A stretch of DNA of 64,000 bases from [Actinomadura] parvosata subsp. kistnae (GTDB lineage: Bacteria > Actinomycetota > Actinomycetes > Streptosporangiales > Streptosporangiaceae), in the NCBI RefSeq assembly GCF_900323885.1, contig NZ_OOHJ01000018.1:1289001-1353000 (forward strand). The letters run 5' to 3'. The notes below the pieces were generated by a model, which saw nothing but the letters and a program-made list of their open reading frames with translations, was not told the origin of the DNA and made no database searches. The position numbers and the translations under genes are program-made. Positions 52,917-61,825 of the stretch are shown piece after piece; positions within the stretch are counted from its first letter, which is position 1, and the number at the start of each line of letters is the position of its first letter.

Positions 52917-53846
52917 ATGCAGTTTCAGCAGCTCGCGTACTTCGTGGCGGTGGCGGAGACCCGGCATTTCACCCAGGCGGCCGAGCGGATGCGGGTCGCG
53001 CAGCCGTCGCTCAGCAAGCAGATCAAGGCGCTGGAGGACGATCTCGGCGCGCGATTGTTCTCGCGGGCGCGCGGCAACGTCACGCTGACGGCCGCCGGTG
53101 AGGCGCTGCTGCCGCTGGCCCGCCGCATCCTGGCCGACGCCGACACCGCCCGGCAGGAGGTGGCGCAGCTCGCGGGGCTGCGCCGGGGCCGGGTGCGCCT
53201 GGGGGCGACGCCGTCGCTGTGCGCGGGGCTGCTGGCCGACGCGCTGGCCCGCTTCCACCGCGCGTACCCGGGCATCGAGCTGCTGGTGGAGGAGGGCGGC
53301 TCGCGCGACCTGGTCAGGGCGCTGGCGAGGGGGCAGCTCGACCTGTCGCTGATCATCATGCCGTTGCAGAGCGACGACCCGGCGCTGGTGACGGAGGAGA
53401 TCCTGCGCGAGAACCTCGTGGTGGTCTCGCCGTCGCACGAGCAGATCAAGGGCCCGTACCTGCGCATCGAGGAGCTGCGCGGCCGGCCGATGGTGATGTT
53501 CAGGCGCGGCTACGACCTGCGCGAGGCGACGCTGGCGGCGTGCCGGCACGCCGGGTTCGAGCCGAGGTTCGCGGTGCAGGGCGGCGAGATGGACGCTGTG
53601 CTGCGGTTCGTGGAGGCGGGGCTGGGGGTGGCGGTGGTGCCGTCGATGGTGCTCGACGGGCGGCCCGGCCTGCTGGGCACGCCGCTGGCGCCGCCGGGGC
53701 TGAGCCGGACGATCGCGCTGGCCCACCGCAAGGACGTCGAGCCGACCAGGGCCGCGCAGGCGTTCAGGGAGACGCTGCTGGCCTTCGTCGTCGAGGCCGG
53801 TCATGAGGGCACGCTTCCACAAGGGGTGGCGCTCATCGCAGAATGA
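52917..53846 (+). CDS. LysR-family regulator, likely of sdhCAB
   Basis: The 309-residue protein has the LysR HTH (MQFQQLAYFVAVAETRHFTQAAERMRVAQPSLSKQIKALEDDLGARLFSRARGNVTLTAAG) and the periplasmic-binding-like effector domain ending GLGVAVVPSMV. The ATG at 52917 follows GCGAGGAAA. It is divergent from sdhCAB, so autorepression and control of complex II are likely. It also begins the operon continuing with RsbU-type phosphatase, kinase and response regulator, overlapping the next gene by ATGA. Confidence 0.93.
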   Translation: MQFQQLAYFVAVAETRHFTQAAERMRVAQPSLSKQIKALEDDLGARLFSRARGNVTLTAAGEALLPLARRILADADTARQEVAQLAGLRRGRVRLGATPSLCAGLLADALARFHRAYPGIELLVEEGGSRDLVRALARGQLDLSLIIMPLQSDDPALVTEEILRENLVVVSPSHEQIKGPYLRIEELRGRPMVMFRRGYDLREATLAACRHAGFEPRFAVQGGEMDAVLRFVEAGLGVAVVPSMVLDGRPGLLGTPLAPPGLSRTIALAHRKDVEPTRAAQAFRETLLAFVVEAGHEGTLPQGVALIAE

Positions 53847-55015
53847 GCAGCAAGGGTCCGACTCCCCGAAGGGGTGTTTTGACGGCGAACCTCTCGGAAA
53901 CGCTGACGCTGCTCCTCATCGAGGACGACGACGGAGACGCCTTCCTCGTCGAGGAGTTGCTGAAGCAGGCCGTGGCTCCCCCCAAGATCCATCGGGCGCG
54001 CAGCCTGAGGGAGGCCAGGGCCAAGCTGACGCCCGAGATCCAGTGCGTGCTCGTGGACCTGTCGCTGCCCGACGCCAGCCGGCTGGAGGCGCTGGACGAG
54101 GTGCTGGCGGTGGCGTCGCCGCACACGGCCGTGCTGGTGCTCACCGGGCTCAGGGACGTGCACGTCGGCGTCTCGGCCGTGCAGTCGGGCGCTCAGGACT
54201 ACCTGGTCAAGGGCGATGTGGACGCGCGCCTGCTGGCCCGCTCCATCCGGTACGCGATGGAACGCAAGCGCGCCGACCTGGCGCAGCTCAAGCTCGTCCA
54301 GGCGGAGCTGACGGCCAAGGAGAACGCCCGGCTGGAGGGCGCCCTGCTGCCCGATCCGCTGCTGCGCACGTCCGCGATCGAGCACGTGACCCGCTACCTG
54401 CCGGGCAGCGGCGGCACGCTGGCCGGCGACTTCTTCGACACCGTGCAGACGCCCGACGGCGCGGTGCACGTCGTGGTGGGCGACGTGTGCGGGCACGGCC
54501 CCGACGAGGCGGCGCTGGGGGTGGCGCTGCGCATCGCCTGGCGCACGCTGGTGCTGGCGGGGCAGACGGGCGACCCGCTGCTGCGGACGCTCGACACGCT
54601 GCTGCGGGCCGAGCGCAAGGCGCCGGAGATCTTCACGACGCTGTGCATGGCCACGATCAGCCCCGACCTGACCTCCGCCGGCATGCGCGTGGTCGGCCAC
54701 CCGCCGCCCGTGCTGGTGCGCGACGGCGTGGTCGAGGTGGTGCAGGGCACGCCGTCGGGCCCGCCGCTGGGCATCTTCCAGGACGCGGCCTGGTCGGTGC
54801 TCGACGTCCCGCTCGGCGAGGACTGGTCGATGATGCTCTACACCGACGGCCTGATCGAGGCGGCCGTGGGCGAGCCGGCCCGGCTGCTGGGCGTGGACGG
54901 CCTGGTCGGCCTCGTACGCGAGCACGGCTCCATCGACCTCGACCGGCTCATCACCCGAGTCGGCACGCTGAGCGACGACCTGGCGGTGGTCATGCTGCGG
55001 AGGAGAAGAGAATGA
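53843..55015 (+). CDS. Response regulator-PP2C (RsbU-type) phosphatase
   Basis: The 390-residue protein has a receiver domain (LTLLLIEDDDGDAFLVEELL..., phospho-Asp in CVLVDLSLPD, Lys in DYLVKGD, residues about 20-145), a coiled linker (RKRADLAQLKLVQAEL), then a SpoIIE/PP2C phosphatase (LAGDFFDTV, VVGDVCGHGPDEAAL, MLYTDGLIEA, DDLAVVML). Such proteins dephosphorylate anti-sigma antagonists. ATG 53843 overlaps the LysR TGA; the TTG at 53879 is an alternative start. Confidence 0.93.
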   Translation: MSSKGPTPRRGVLTANLSETLTLLLIEDDDGDAFLVEELLKQAVAPPKIHRARSLREARAKLTPEIQCVLVDLSLPDASRLEALDEVLAVASPHTAVLVLTGLRDVHVGVSAVQSGAQDYLVKGDVDARLLARSIRYAMERKRADLAQLKLVQAELTAKENARLEGALLPDPLLRTSAIEHVTRYLPGSGGTLAGDFFDTVQTPDGAVHVVVGDVCGHGPDEAALGVALRIAWRTLVLAGQTGDPLLRTLDTLLRAERKAPEIFTTLCMATISPDLTSAGMRVVGHPPPVLVRDGVVEVVQGTPSGPPLGIFQDAAWSVLDVPLGEDWSMMLYTDGLIEAAVGEPARLLGVDGLVGLVREHGSIDLDRLITRVGTLSDDLAVVMLRRRRE

Positions 55016-56151
55016 GCATTCACCCGTTGCCTCCGCCGAAAGCTCCCACAGGGCTGGGCAGGCTGCCGGTCGCCCAGTGGTTCGTGCTGCTCGGGGTGCT
55101 GGCGGCCGTCACGTTCGTCGCGGGGGTCGTGATCGTCCTGACGATGAGCACCCAGGCCGCGGCGCTCAACCCGAGCCCCGACCTGGCCGCCCACCTCAGT
55201 CGGCTGAACGCGGCCCTCATCGTGGTGTTCGCCCTGCTGCTGGGGCTGGGCGTGGGGCTGGTGGCGACGGTGCGCTACGCGGTGCTGAAGCCGATCGACC
55301 AGCTCACCGCGCAGGTCCGTACGGTCGCGGGCGGCGACTTCGACCACGACCTGCACGTGGACCGCCCGGCGGAGCTGGCGGAGCTGTCCAGCCACATCGA
55401 CTCGATGCGGGCCCGCATCGTCTCGGCCTGGCGGGTGGCCACCGACCAGGCGGAGGAGCTGCGCAGGTCGAACGGGGAGCTGGAGCAGTTCGCGTACGTG
55501 GCCAGCCACGACCTCCAGGAGCCGCTGCGCAAGGTGGCCAGCTTCACGCAGATGCTGGAGCAGCGTTACGGCCCGCAGCTCGACGAGCGGGCCCGGCAGT
55601 ACATCCACTTCGCGGTCGACGGCGCCAAGCGCATGCAGCTGCTGATCAACGACCTGCTCGACTTCTCCAGGGTGGGCCGGGTGACCGGCGAGAGGAGCGT
55701 CGTCGACTCGGGCGCGGCTCTTGACCGGGCCCTGGAGAACCTCTCGGCCACGATCGAGGACGCGGAGGCGACCGTCACCCGCGACGAGCTGCCCCCGGTG
55801 AGCGGCAACGAGCTGCAGCTCACCCAGCTGTTCCAGAACCTGATCGAGAACGCGGTCAAGTTCCGCTCGGAGGCGCCGCCGCGGGTGCACATCGGGGTGC
55901 GGCGCGACGGCGACATGTGGGAGTTCAGCTGCTCCGACAACGGCATCGGGGTCGAGCCGAAGTACGCCGACCGCATCTTCCTGATCTTCCAGCGCCTGCA
56001 TCCCCGAGACGTCTATCCGGGCACGGGGATCGGGCTGGCCCTCTGCCGGAAGATCGTCGAGTATCACGGGGGACAGCTCTGGCTCGACGGCGAGGGTGGC
56101 GACGGCGCCACGTTCCGCTGGACGCTGCCCATGGTGGGAGGCGAGGGATGA
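55012..56151 (+). CDS. Membrane histidine kinase (HAMP-HisKA-HATPase)
   Basis: The 379-residue kinase has two membrane helices (VAQWFVLLGVLAAVTFVAGVVIVLTM; LNAALIVVFALLLGLGVGLVATVRY) with a short outer loop, a HAMP domain, HisKA with the phospho-His in YVASHDLQEPLRKVASF, and HATPase with N-box FQNLIENAVKF and G-boxes DNGIGV and GTGIGLAL. The helix around FTQMLEQRYGPQLDERARQY is as in bacteriophytochrome-like kinases. It overlaps the RsbU gene by ATGA, and its own TGA overlaps the next ATG, so the four genes are one coupled unit. Confidence 0.94.
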   Translation: MSIHPLPPPKAPTGLGRLPVAQWFVLLGVLAAVTFVAGVVIVLTMSTQAAALNPSPDLAAHLSRLNAALIVVFALLLGLGVGLVATVRYAVLKPIDQLTAQVRTVAGGDFDHDLHVDRPAELAELSSHIDSMRARIVSAWRVATDQAEELRRSNGELEQFAYVASHDLQEPLRKVASFTQMLEQRYGPQLDERARQYIHFAVDGAKRMQLLINDLLDFSRVGRVTGERSVVDSGAALDRALENLSATIEDAEATVTRDELPPVSGNELQLTQLFQNLIENAVKFRSEAPPRVHIGVRRDGDMWEFSCSDNGIGVEPKYADRIFLIFQRLHPRDVYPGTGIGLALCRKIVEYHGGQLWLDGEGGDGATFRWTLPMVGGEG

Positions 56152-56588
56152 ACGGCTGGCGCCCCATCGAGGTGCTCCTGGTCGAGGACGACCAGGGGGA
56201 CATCCTGCTCACCAAGGAGGCGTTCGATCTCAACAAGGTGCGCAACCGGCTGAACGTGGTCAACGACGGCGAGCAGGCGATGGCGTTCCTGCGCCAGGAG
56301 GAGGGTTTCGCCGACGCGCCGCGCCCCGACCTGATCCTGCTCGATCTGAACCTGCCGCGGATGAGCGGGATGGAGGTGCTGCGGGAGGTGAAGGCGGACG
56401 TCATGCTCCGCACGATCCCGGTGGTGATCCTGACGACGTCGGAGGCGGAGGAGGACATCTTGCACAGCTACCGGCTGCACGCCAACGCATATGTCTCAAA
56501 ACCGGTGGATTTCGAGCAATTTATCCGAGTTGTCCGGCAAATCGATGATTTTTTCGTCACTGTGGTGAAGTTGCCGGTGCAGGGGTAG
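56148..56588 (+). CDS. Stand-alone response regulator (Rcp1-like)
   Basis: The 146-residue single receiver has acidic residues EDD near position 13, the phospho-Asp in LILLDLNLPRMSG, T in VVILTTSEAEED and K in AYVSKPVDF. No output domain follows. It resembles Rcp1-type partners of the preceding kinase class. It may relay phosphate to the RsbU protein's receiver domain or act by binding. Confidence 0.93.
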   Translation: MNGWRPIEVLLVEDDQGDILLTKEAFDLNKVRNRLNVVNDGEQAMAFLRQEEGFADAPRPDLILLDLNLPRMSGMEVLREVKADVMLRTIPVVILTTSEAEEDILHSYRLHANAYVSKPVDFEQFIRVVRQIDDFFVTVVKLPVQG

Positions 56589-56604
56589 CGGTCTGACGCG
56601 CGTA

Positions 56605-56620
56605 CGTGACAGGAATCACA
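56605..56620. promoter_or_regulatory. CRP/FNR-like site 1
   Basis: CGTGACAGGAATCACA matches TGTGA-N6-TCACA at nine of ten positions. It lies 35 bp (centre to centre) upstream of a second such site. Confidence 0.65.
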
Positions 56621-56639
56621 GTCAGTCATCGAAAAAGTG

Positions 56640-56655
56640 AGTGACCCCGCTCACA
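56640..56655. promoter_or_regulatory. CRP/FNR-like site 2
   Basis: AGTGACCCCGCTCACA matches TGTGA-N6-TCACA at nine of ten positions. A possible -10 (TAACGT, 56675-56680) would put this site near -40, the class II position. Confidence 0.65.
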
Positions 56656-56790
56656 AATTTCGATCCTGTCGTCGTAACGTATCCCCCACCAACGCGCGCC
56701 GAGGCGGATGCCGCCGCGCGAGCGCGCCCAGCGAAACGAAACCACGGACCCCCTGCGCAGAAGGGTCCGCGGGAGGTGGAGAGGTCCGCG

Positions 56791-57576
56791 ATGACCCAGA
56801 CGACGCCCGACGCTCCGGTCCGACGGCAGCGTGCGCAAGTCAAAGTGCGCACTCTGCGCACAGACAGATGGTGGCTGGTCCCGCTCCTGACATTCCTCGG
56901 GCTCAGCTCGTTCCTCGTCTACGGTATATGGGCGATCATCGACAACAGCTACTTCGTCGATCCCTACATAGCGCCCTTCGCATCGCCCTGCCTGGCCACG
57001 TCCTGCCCTGAGGGCGCGCGGCTGTTCGGCTGGGCGCCGTTCGGCGACTGGTACGCCCTGCCCCCCGGCCTGCTGATCCTCGGCCTGCCCGGCGGATTCC
57101 GGCTGACCTGCTACTACTACCGCAAGTCCTACTACCGCTCGTTCTGGCTGTCGCCGCCCGCGTGCGCCGTGCAGGAGCCGCACGGCAAGTACACCGGCGA
57201 ACGGCGCTTCCCGCTCATCCTCCAGAACATCCACCGGTACTTCTTCTACGCGGCCATCGTCATCGGCCTCATCCTGGCCTACGACGCCGTCCTCGCGCTC
57301 GTCCACAAGCCGACGGGCCTGGGCACCTGGATCCTGGTCGTCAACGCCGTCCTCATCAACGCCTACACGCTGTCGTGCCACTCCTGCCGGCACATCACGG
57401 CGGGCAGGCTCAACCACTTCTCCCGCCACCCGCTCCGGTACCGGGCCTGGACGTTCGTCTCCAAGCTCAACGCCAAGCACCAACCCCTCGCGTGGGCCTC
57501 GATGTTCTCCGTCATGGGCGCCGACCTCTACGTCCGCCTCGTCGCCAAGGGCATCATCGCCTTCCCGTACGCGTAA
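56791..57576 (+). CDS. Succinate dehydrogenase membrane anchor (second complex, mycobacterial Sdh1-like)
   Basis: The 261-residue protein has five to six hydrophobic segments and the blocks LTCYYYRKSYYRSFWLSPPACAV, RFPLILQNIHRYFFYAA and SCHSCRHITAGRLNHFS. This resembles the membrane subunit encoded ahead of the Sdh1 operon in mycobacteria (Rv0249c type). Its gene stops 12 bp before the flavoprotein gene. ATG at 56791 is preferred, as it follows GGAGGTGGAGAGG; an in-frame ATG at 56641 lies inside the regulatory region. The role as anchor is inferred from position and resemblance. Confidence 0.8.
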   Translation: MTQTTPDAPVRRQRAQVKVRTLRTDRWWLVPLLTFLGLSSFLVYGIWAIIDNSYFVDPYIAPFASPCLATSCPEGARLFGWAPFGDWYALPPGLLILGLPGGFRLTCYYYRKSYYRSFWLSPPACAVQEPHGKYTGERRFPLILQNIHRYFFYAAIVIGLILAYDAVLALVHKPTGLGTWILVVNAVLINAYTLSCHSCRHITAGRLNHFSRHPLRYRAWTFVSKLNAKHQPLAWASMFSVMGADLYVRLVAKGIIAFPYA

Positions 57577-57588
57577 GGACAGCTTCCA

Positions 57589-59490
57589 GTGGAAAACACG
57601 CACAACACAGAGCGCCACGAGTACGACGTCGTCGTCATCGGCGCGGGCGGCGCCGGGCTGCGCGCCGCCATCGAGGCCCGCCAGCAGGGCAAGAGGACGG
57701 CGATCGTCTGCAAGTCGCTGTTCGGCAAGGCGCACACGGTCATGGCCGAGGGCGGCGCCGCCGCCGCGATGGGCAACGTCAACCCCGACGACAACTGGAT
57801 GGTGCACTTCCGTGACACCATGCGGGGCGGCAAGTTCCTCAACAACTGGCGCATGGCCGAGCTGCACGCCAAGGAGGCTCCCGACCGCGTGTGGGAGCTG
57901 GAGGCGTGGGGCGCGCTGTTCGACCGCACCAAGGACGGCAAGATCAGCCAGCGGAACTTCGGCGGGCACGAGTACCCACGGCTCGCACACGTGGGCGACC
58001 GTACCGGCCTGGAGCTGATCCGCACCCTGCAGCAGCGCGTCGTCGCCCTCCAGCAGGAGGACTACGAGAACTACGGCGACTACGAGGCCTACATCAAGGT
58101 CTTCGCCGAGTGCACGGTCACCCGGCTGCTCAAGGACGGCGACGCCATCTCCGGCGCGTTCGGCTACTGGCGCGAGACCGGCAACTTCGTGCTCTTCGAC
58201 GCCCCCGCCGTGGTGCTCGCGACCGGCGGCATCGGCAAGTCGTACGTGGTGACCTCCAACTCCTGGGAGTACACCGGCGACGGCCACGCCCTGGCCCTGC
58301 TCGCCGGCGCGAACCTGATCAACATGGAGTTCATCCAGTTCCACCCCACCGGGATGGTCTGGCCGCCCTCCGTGCGCGGCATCCTCGTCACCGAGTCCGT
58401 CCGCGGCGACGGTGGCGTGCTGCGCAACTCCGAGGGCAAGCGCTTCATGTTCGACTACATCCCCGAGGTCTTCAAGGACAAGTACGCGACCACGGAGGAG
58501 GAGGGCGACCGCTGGTACACCGACCAGGCCAACAACCGGCGCCCCCCGGAGCTGCTGCCGCGTGACGAGGTGGCCCGCGCGATCAACGCCGAGGTGAAGG
58601 CCGGGCGCGGCTCACCCCAGGGCGGCGTGTTCCTCGACGTCTCCACCCGGCTGCCCGCCGAGGAGATCAAGAAGCGGCTGCCGTCGATGCACCACCAGTT
58701 CAAGGAGCTGGCCGACGTCGACATCACCGCCGAGCCCATGCAGGTGGGCCCGACCTGCCACTACATCATGGGCGGCGTCGAGGTGGACGCCGACACCGGC
58801 GCGGCGGCCGTGCCGGGGCTGTTCGCGGCCGGCGAGGTGTCCGGCGGCATGCACGGCTCCAACCGGCTCGGCGGCAACTCGCTGTCGGACCTGCTGGTGT
58901 TCGGGCGCCGGGCGGGCGCGGGCGCGGCCACGTACGTGGACGCCCTCAAGGCCCGGCCCAAGGTGCTGCCCGAGCAGGTGGACGCCGCCAGAGAGGAGGC
59001 GCTGGCGCCGCTGGGCCGCACCGGCGAGAACCCGTACGAGGTGCACCACGAGCTCCAGCGCACCATGAACGACCTGGTCGGCATCATCCGCAAGGCCGAG
59101 GAGATCACCGAGGCCCTCGGCGTCGTGGAGAAGCTCAAGGAGCGCGTGCGCATGGTCGGCGCCGGCGGCTCCCGCATCTACAACCCCGGCTGGCACCTCG
59201 CGATCGACCTGCGCAACATGGTGCTGGTGTCGGAGTGCGTGGCCCGCGCCGCGCTCATGCGCGAGGAGAGCCGCGGCGGGCACACCCGCGACGACTTCCC
59301 CGGCATGAACCCGGAATGGCGCCGCAAGCTGCTCGTCTGCTCCACCGAGGACGGCTCCACCGTCAAGGTCGAGGAGAAGGTGCAGCCGCCCATGCGCGAC
59401 GACCTCATCACCCTGTTCGACCGGGACGAGCTGAAGAAGTACCTCACCGACGAAGAGATGGCCGAGTTCGACGGGATAGCGAAGTCATGA
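57589..59490 (+). CDS. sdhA: Succinate dehydrogenase/fumarate reductase flavoprotein (second complex)
   Basis: The 633-residue flavoprotein has the dinucleotide motif VVVIGAGGAGLRAAIEA, the FAD-attaching His in GKAHTVMAEGGAAAAMG, substrate-site blocks QFHPTGMVWPPSVRGILVTESVRGDGG and HYIMGGVEVD, and the GLFAAGEVSGGMHGSNRLGGNSLSDLLVFG loop. Sequence differs strongly from the 50110 flavoprotein, so it is a different lineage, not a recent duplicate. GTG at 57589. Confidence 0.95.
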   Translation: MENTHNTERHEYDVVVIGAGGAGLRAAIEARQQGKRTAIVCKSLFGKAHTVMAEGGAAAAMGNVNPDDNWMVHFRDTMRGGKFLNNWRMAELHAKEAPDRVWELEAWGALFDRTKDGKISQRNFGGHEYPRLAHVGDRTGLELIRTLQQRVVALQQEDYENYGDYEAYIKVFAECTVTRLLKDGDAISGAFGYWRETGNFVLFDAPAVVLATGGIGKSYVVTSNSWEYTGDGHALALLAGANLINMEFIQFHPTGMVWPPSVRGILVTESVRGDGGVLRNSEGKRFMFDYIPEVFKDKYATTEEEGDRWYTDQANNRRPPELLPRDEVARAINAEVKAGRGSPQGGVFLDVSTRLPAEEIKKRLPSMHHQFKELADVDITAEPMQVGPTCHYIMGGVEVDADTGAAAVPGLFAAGEVSGGMHGSNRLGGNSLSDLLVFGRRAGAGAATYVDALKARPKVLPEQVDAAREEALAPLGRTGENPYEVHHELQRTMNDLVGIIRKAEEITEALGVVEKLKERVRMVGAGGSRIYNPGWHLAIDLRNMVLVSECVARAALMREESRGGHTRDDFPGMNPEWRRKLLVCSTEDGSTVKVEEKVQPPMRDDLITLFDRDELKKYLTDEEMAEFDGIAKS

Positions 59491-60236
59491 GCTACAAGGC
59501 AAAGTTCAAGGTCTGGCGCGGTGAGGGCGGCGAGGGCAGGCTCGAGGACTTCACGGTGGAGGTGAACGAGGGCGAGGTCGTCCTCGACATCATCCACCGC
59601 CTCCAGGCCACCCAGGCCCCCGACCTCGCGGTGCGCTGGAACTGCAAGGCCGGCAAGTGCGGCTCGTGCAGCATGGAGATCAACGGCAAGCCGCGGCTCG
59701 GCTGCATGACCCGGATGTCCACCTTCTCCGAGGACGAGACCATCACGGTCACGCCGATGCGGACGTTCCCCGTCATCAAGGACCTCGTCACCGACGTCTC
59801 GTACAACTACCAGAAGGCCCGCGAGGTCCCCTCCTTCACGCCGCCGAGCGGGGTCCAGCCGGGCGAGTACCGCATGCAGCAGATCGACGTCGAGCGCTCG
59901 CAGGAGTTCCGCAAGTGCATCGAGTGCTTCATGTGCAACAACGTCTGCCACGTGATCCGCGACCACGAGGAGAACAAGACCAACTTCTCCGGTCCCCGCT
60001 TCCTCATGCGGATCGCCGAGCTGGACATGCACCCGTACGACGTGGCCGACCGGCAGGAGGCGGCCCAGGAGGAGCACGGGCTCGGCTACTGCAACATCAC
60101 CAAGTGCTGCACCGAGGTCTGCCCCGAGCACATCAAGATCACCGATAACGCGCTGATCCCCATGAAGGAGCGCGTGGTGGACCGCAAGTACGACCCGCTG
60201 GTGTGGCTGGGCAACAAGATCTTCAGGCGCAAGTAG
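59487..60236 (+). CDS. sdhB: Succinate dehydrogenase/fumarate reductase iron-sulfur subunit (second complex)
   Basis: The 249-residue protein has [2Fe-2S] CKAGKCGSCSMEINGKPRLGC, [4Fe-4S] CIECFMCNNVC and [3Fe-4S] CNITKCCTEVCP motifs. It overlaps the flavoprotein gene by ATGA. The order anchor-flavoprotein-FeS matches mycobacterial Sdh1. A strong terminator follows. Confidence 0.95.
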   Translation: MSYKAKFKVWRGEGGEGRLEDFTVEVNEGEVVLDIIHRLQATQAPDLAVRWNCKAGKCGSCSMEINGKPRLGCMTRMSTFSEDETITVTPMRTFPVIKDLVTDVSYNYQKAREVPSFTPPSGVQPGEYRMQQIDVERSQEFRKCIECFMCNNVCHVIRDHEENKTNFSGPRFLMRIAELDMHPYDVADRQEAAQEEHGLGYCNITKCCTEVCPEHIKITDNALIPMKERVVDRKYDPLVWLGNKIFRRK

Positions 60237-60243
60237 AAACGCG

Positions 60244-60281
60244 AAAGCGGGGGCCGGTTCTCTCACCGGCCCCCGCTTTTT
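60244..60281. terminator. Strong intrinsic terminator shared by convergent genes
   Basis: AAAGCGGGGGCCGG and CCGGCCCCCGCTTT form a perfect 14-base stem around TTCTCTCA, followed by TTTTT on the plus strand. It ends the second sdh operon and the convergent gene at 60291. Confidence 0.92.
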
Positions 60282-60290
60282 CGTTGGTCG

Positions 60291-61751
60291 CTACTTCTTC
60301 TTCCGCCGGCCGAACCGCCTGCGCGTCTCGTCCGGCATCTCCTTCGTCGGCTCCTGCGGCGCGGGCGGCGGCGGCAGCGGCTGCACGGCCGTCACGTCCG
60401 CGTCAGGAGCCAAGTAAGGCGGCGGCTCGTAGTCGTCGCCCAGCGCCCGGCCGGACGGCGGCTCGCGGTCGTCCGAGGGCCGGTACGGCGGCGGCTCGTA
60501 GCCATCGCCAGCCGGCGGCTCGTAGGTGTCGCCCGGCGTCCGGTCGCGGGCCGGCTGGAACAGCGAGCCCGGCCGCTCCTGCCCCCACGGCTCCGAGTCG
60601 CCCGCCTCGGCCGCCGAGGCCGGGCCGAGAGGCTGGTCCACACCGCCGTCGAACGGGGCCGCGCCGCCCGGCGGGATGTCCTGCGGCACCGGAGCCGGCG
60701 GTACCAGCGGCTCGAACAGGTCGCGCTCGCGCGGCTTCGGCGGCTCGCTGTAGGAGTCGAACTCGTCGGGGTGCAGCACCACCGGCTCGGGCTCGGCTGG
60801 AGGCGGCTCCTGCGTGTAGCCCTGCGGCGGGTACGGGTGCGGCTCCTGGTAGCCGTACTGGGGCGGGCCGCTCGGATAGGTCTGCACCGGCACGAAGCTG
60901 ATGATCGGCGCGTACGCGGTACCGCCCGGATAGGACGGCGCCGGCGCCGGGAAGCCCCCCGCGGTGGCGGCGTAACCGGGCCCCGCCGGGTAACCACCAC
61001 CGGCCGCGTAGGGGTCAGGCCCCGGCATCGGGCTCGTCATGGGGGTCGTCATCGCCTGCGGGCCCGCCTTGCGTACCGCCGCCGCGTGCGCCATGCGGCG
61101 CAGCCTGCCCTCGAAGATCAGCACCGCGAACAGCGCCAGCAGCACCAGCACCAGCGCCGGGATGCTGAGCTTGCGCGTCAGCTCCGTCTGGTCGAACTCC
61201 GGCGCCGCCCTGCGCAGCTCCAGCGGCACCTCCTCACTGGAGGCGACCTGCGTCTCGCTCGGCAGCGTGTTCGCCGTCGGCGTGTCGGACGGCGCGATGG
61301 CCGGCATCTCGACCGACTGCTCCGGCGTGGGCGTCGTGGAGGTCACCGGCGGCACCTCGACGCTCTGCGTGGGCAGCGGCTGCGGGTTCTGCGGCGGCGG
61401 CGTCTGCGTGAGCGTGGGCGTCGGCGCGGGGGCGGACGTCGTCTTGCTGGGCTTGGGCGCCTTGGGGGTCTTGCTGGCCTTCGGCGGGCTCGCCGTGACC
61501 GTCTTGGTGACCGTCGTCTCCGGCGCCTCGTCCGGCGTGGTCGGGGTCGGCGAGCCGTCGGTGACGGTCACCGTGATGGTGGTCTCAGGAGTGACGTCGC
61601 CGCACAGCGTCACGTCGGGATCGCACGGCTCGACCGGGTCGAGTAACACGGAGGCACTCGCGCTCTGCACGATGAACGGCGTCGCTCCGACAGCCGTGAG
61701 CCCGAGCGCTAAGACGATCGCGGACACGGCCGTCGCCCGTGTGCGTGCCAC
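60291..61751 (-). CDS. Pro-rich membrane-anchored surface protein
   Basis: The 486-residue protein has a signal peptide (AVSAIVLALGLTAVGATPFIVQSASA), a Thr/Pro/Ser-rich extracytoplasmic region (residues about 55-185), one membrane helix (LSIPALVLVLLALFAVLIFEG) and a long Pro/Gly/Tyr-rich cytoplasmic tail with YEPP repeats and a basic end RRRFGRRKKK. No enzymatic domain is recognised. The topology suggests a structural or scaffold role. It lies downstream of the similar gene at 61826 on the same strand. Confidence 0.75.
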   Translation of the reverse strand: MARTRATAVSAIVLALGLTAVGATPFIVQSASASVLLDPVEPCDPDVTLCGDVTPETTITVTVTDGSPTPTTPDEAPETTVTKTVTASPPKASKTPKAPKPSKTTSAPAPTPTLTQTPPPQNPQPLPTQSVEVPPVTSTTPTPEQSVEMPAIAPSDTPTANTLPSETQVASSEEVPLELRRAAPEFDQTELTRKLSIPALVLVLLALFAVLIFEGRLRRMAHAAAVRKAGPQAMTTPMTSPMPGPDPYAAGGGYPAGPGYAATAGGFPAPAPSYPGGTAYAPIISFVPVQTYPSGPPQYGYQEPHPYPPQGYTQEPPPAEPEPVVLHPDEFDSYSEPPKPRERDLFEPLVPPAPVPQDIPPGGAAPFDGGVDQPLGPASAAEAGDSEPWGQERPGSLFQPARDRTPGDTYEPPAGDGYEPPPYRPSDDREPPSGRALGDDYEPPPYLAPDADVTAVQPLPPPPAPQEPTKEMPDETRRRFGRRKKK

Positions 61752-61825
61752 CGGTGCCCTCCGCGTGGTCCCGTAACCATGGTCAAGGGAATACTAGCCG
61801 GGTAAAAGTAACAGTAAAGACGGAA

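Noticed and set aside
60303..61646. Long plus-strand frames opposite the Pro-rich protein gene
   Set aside because: Arg-rich shadows of the minus-strand coding sequence.
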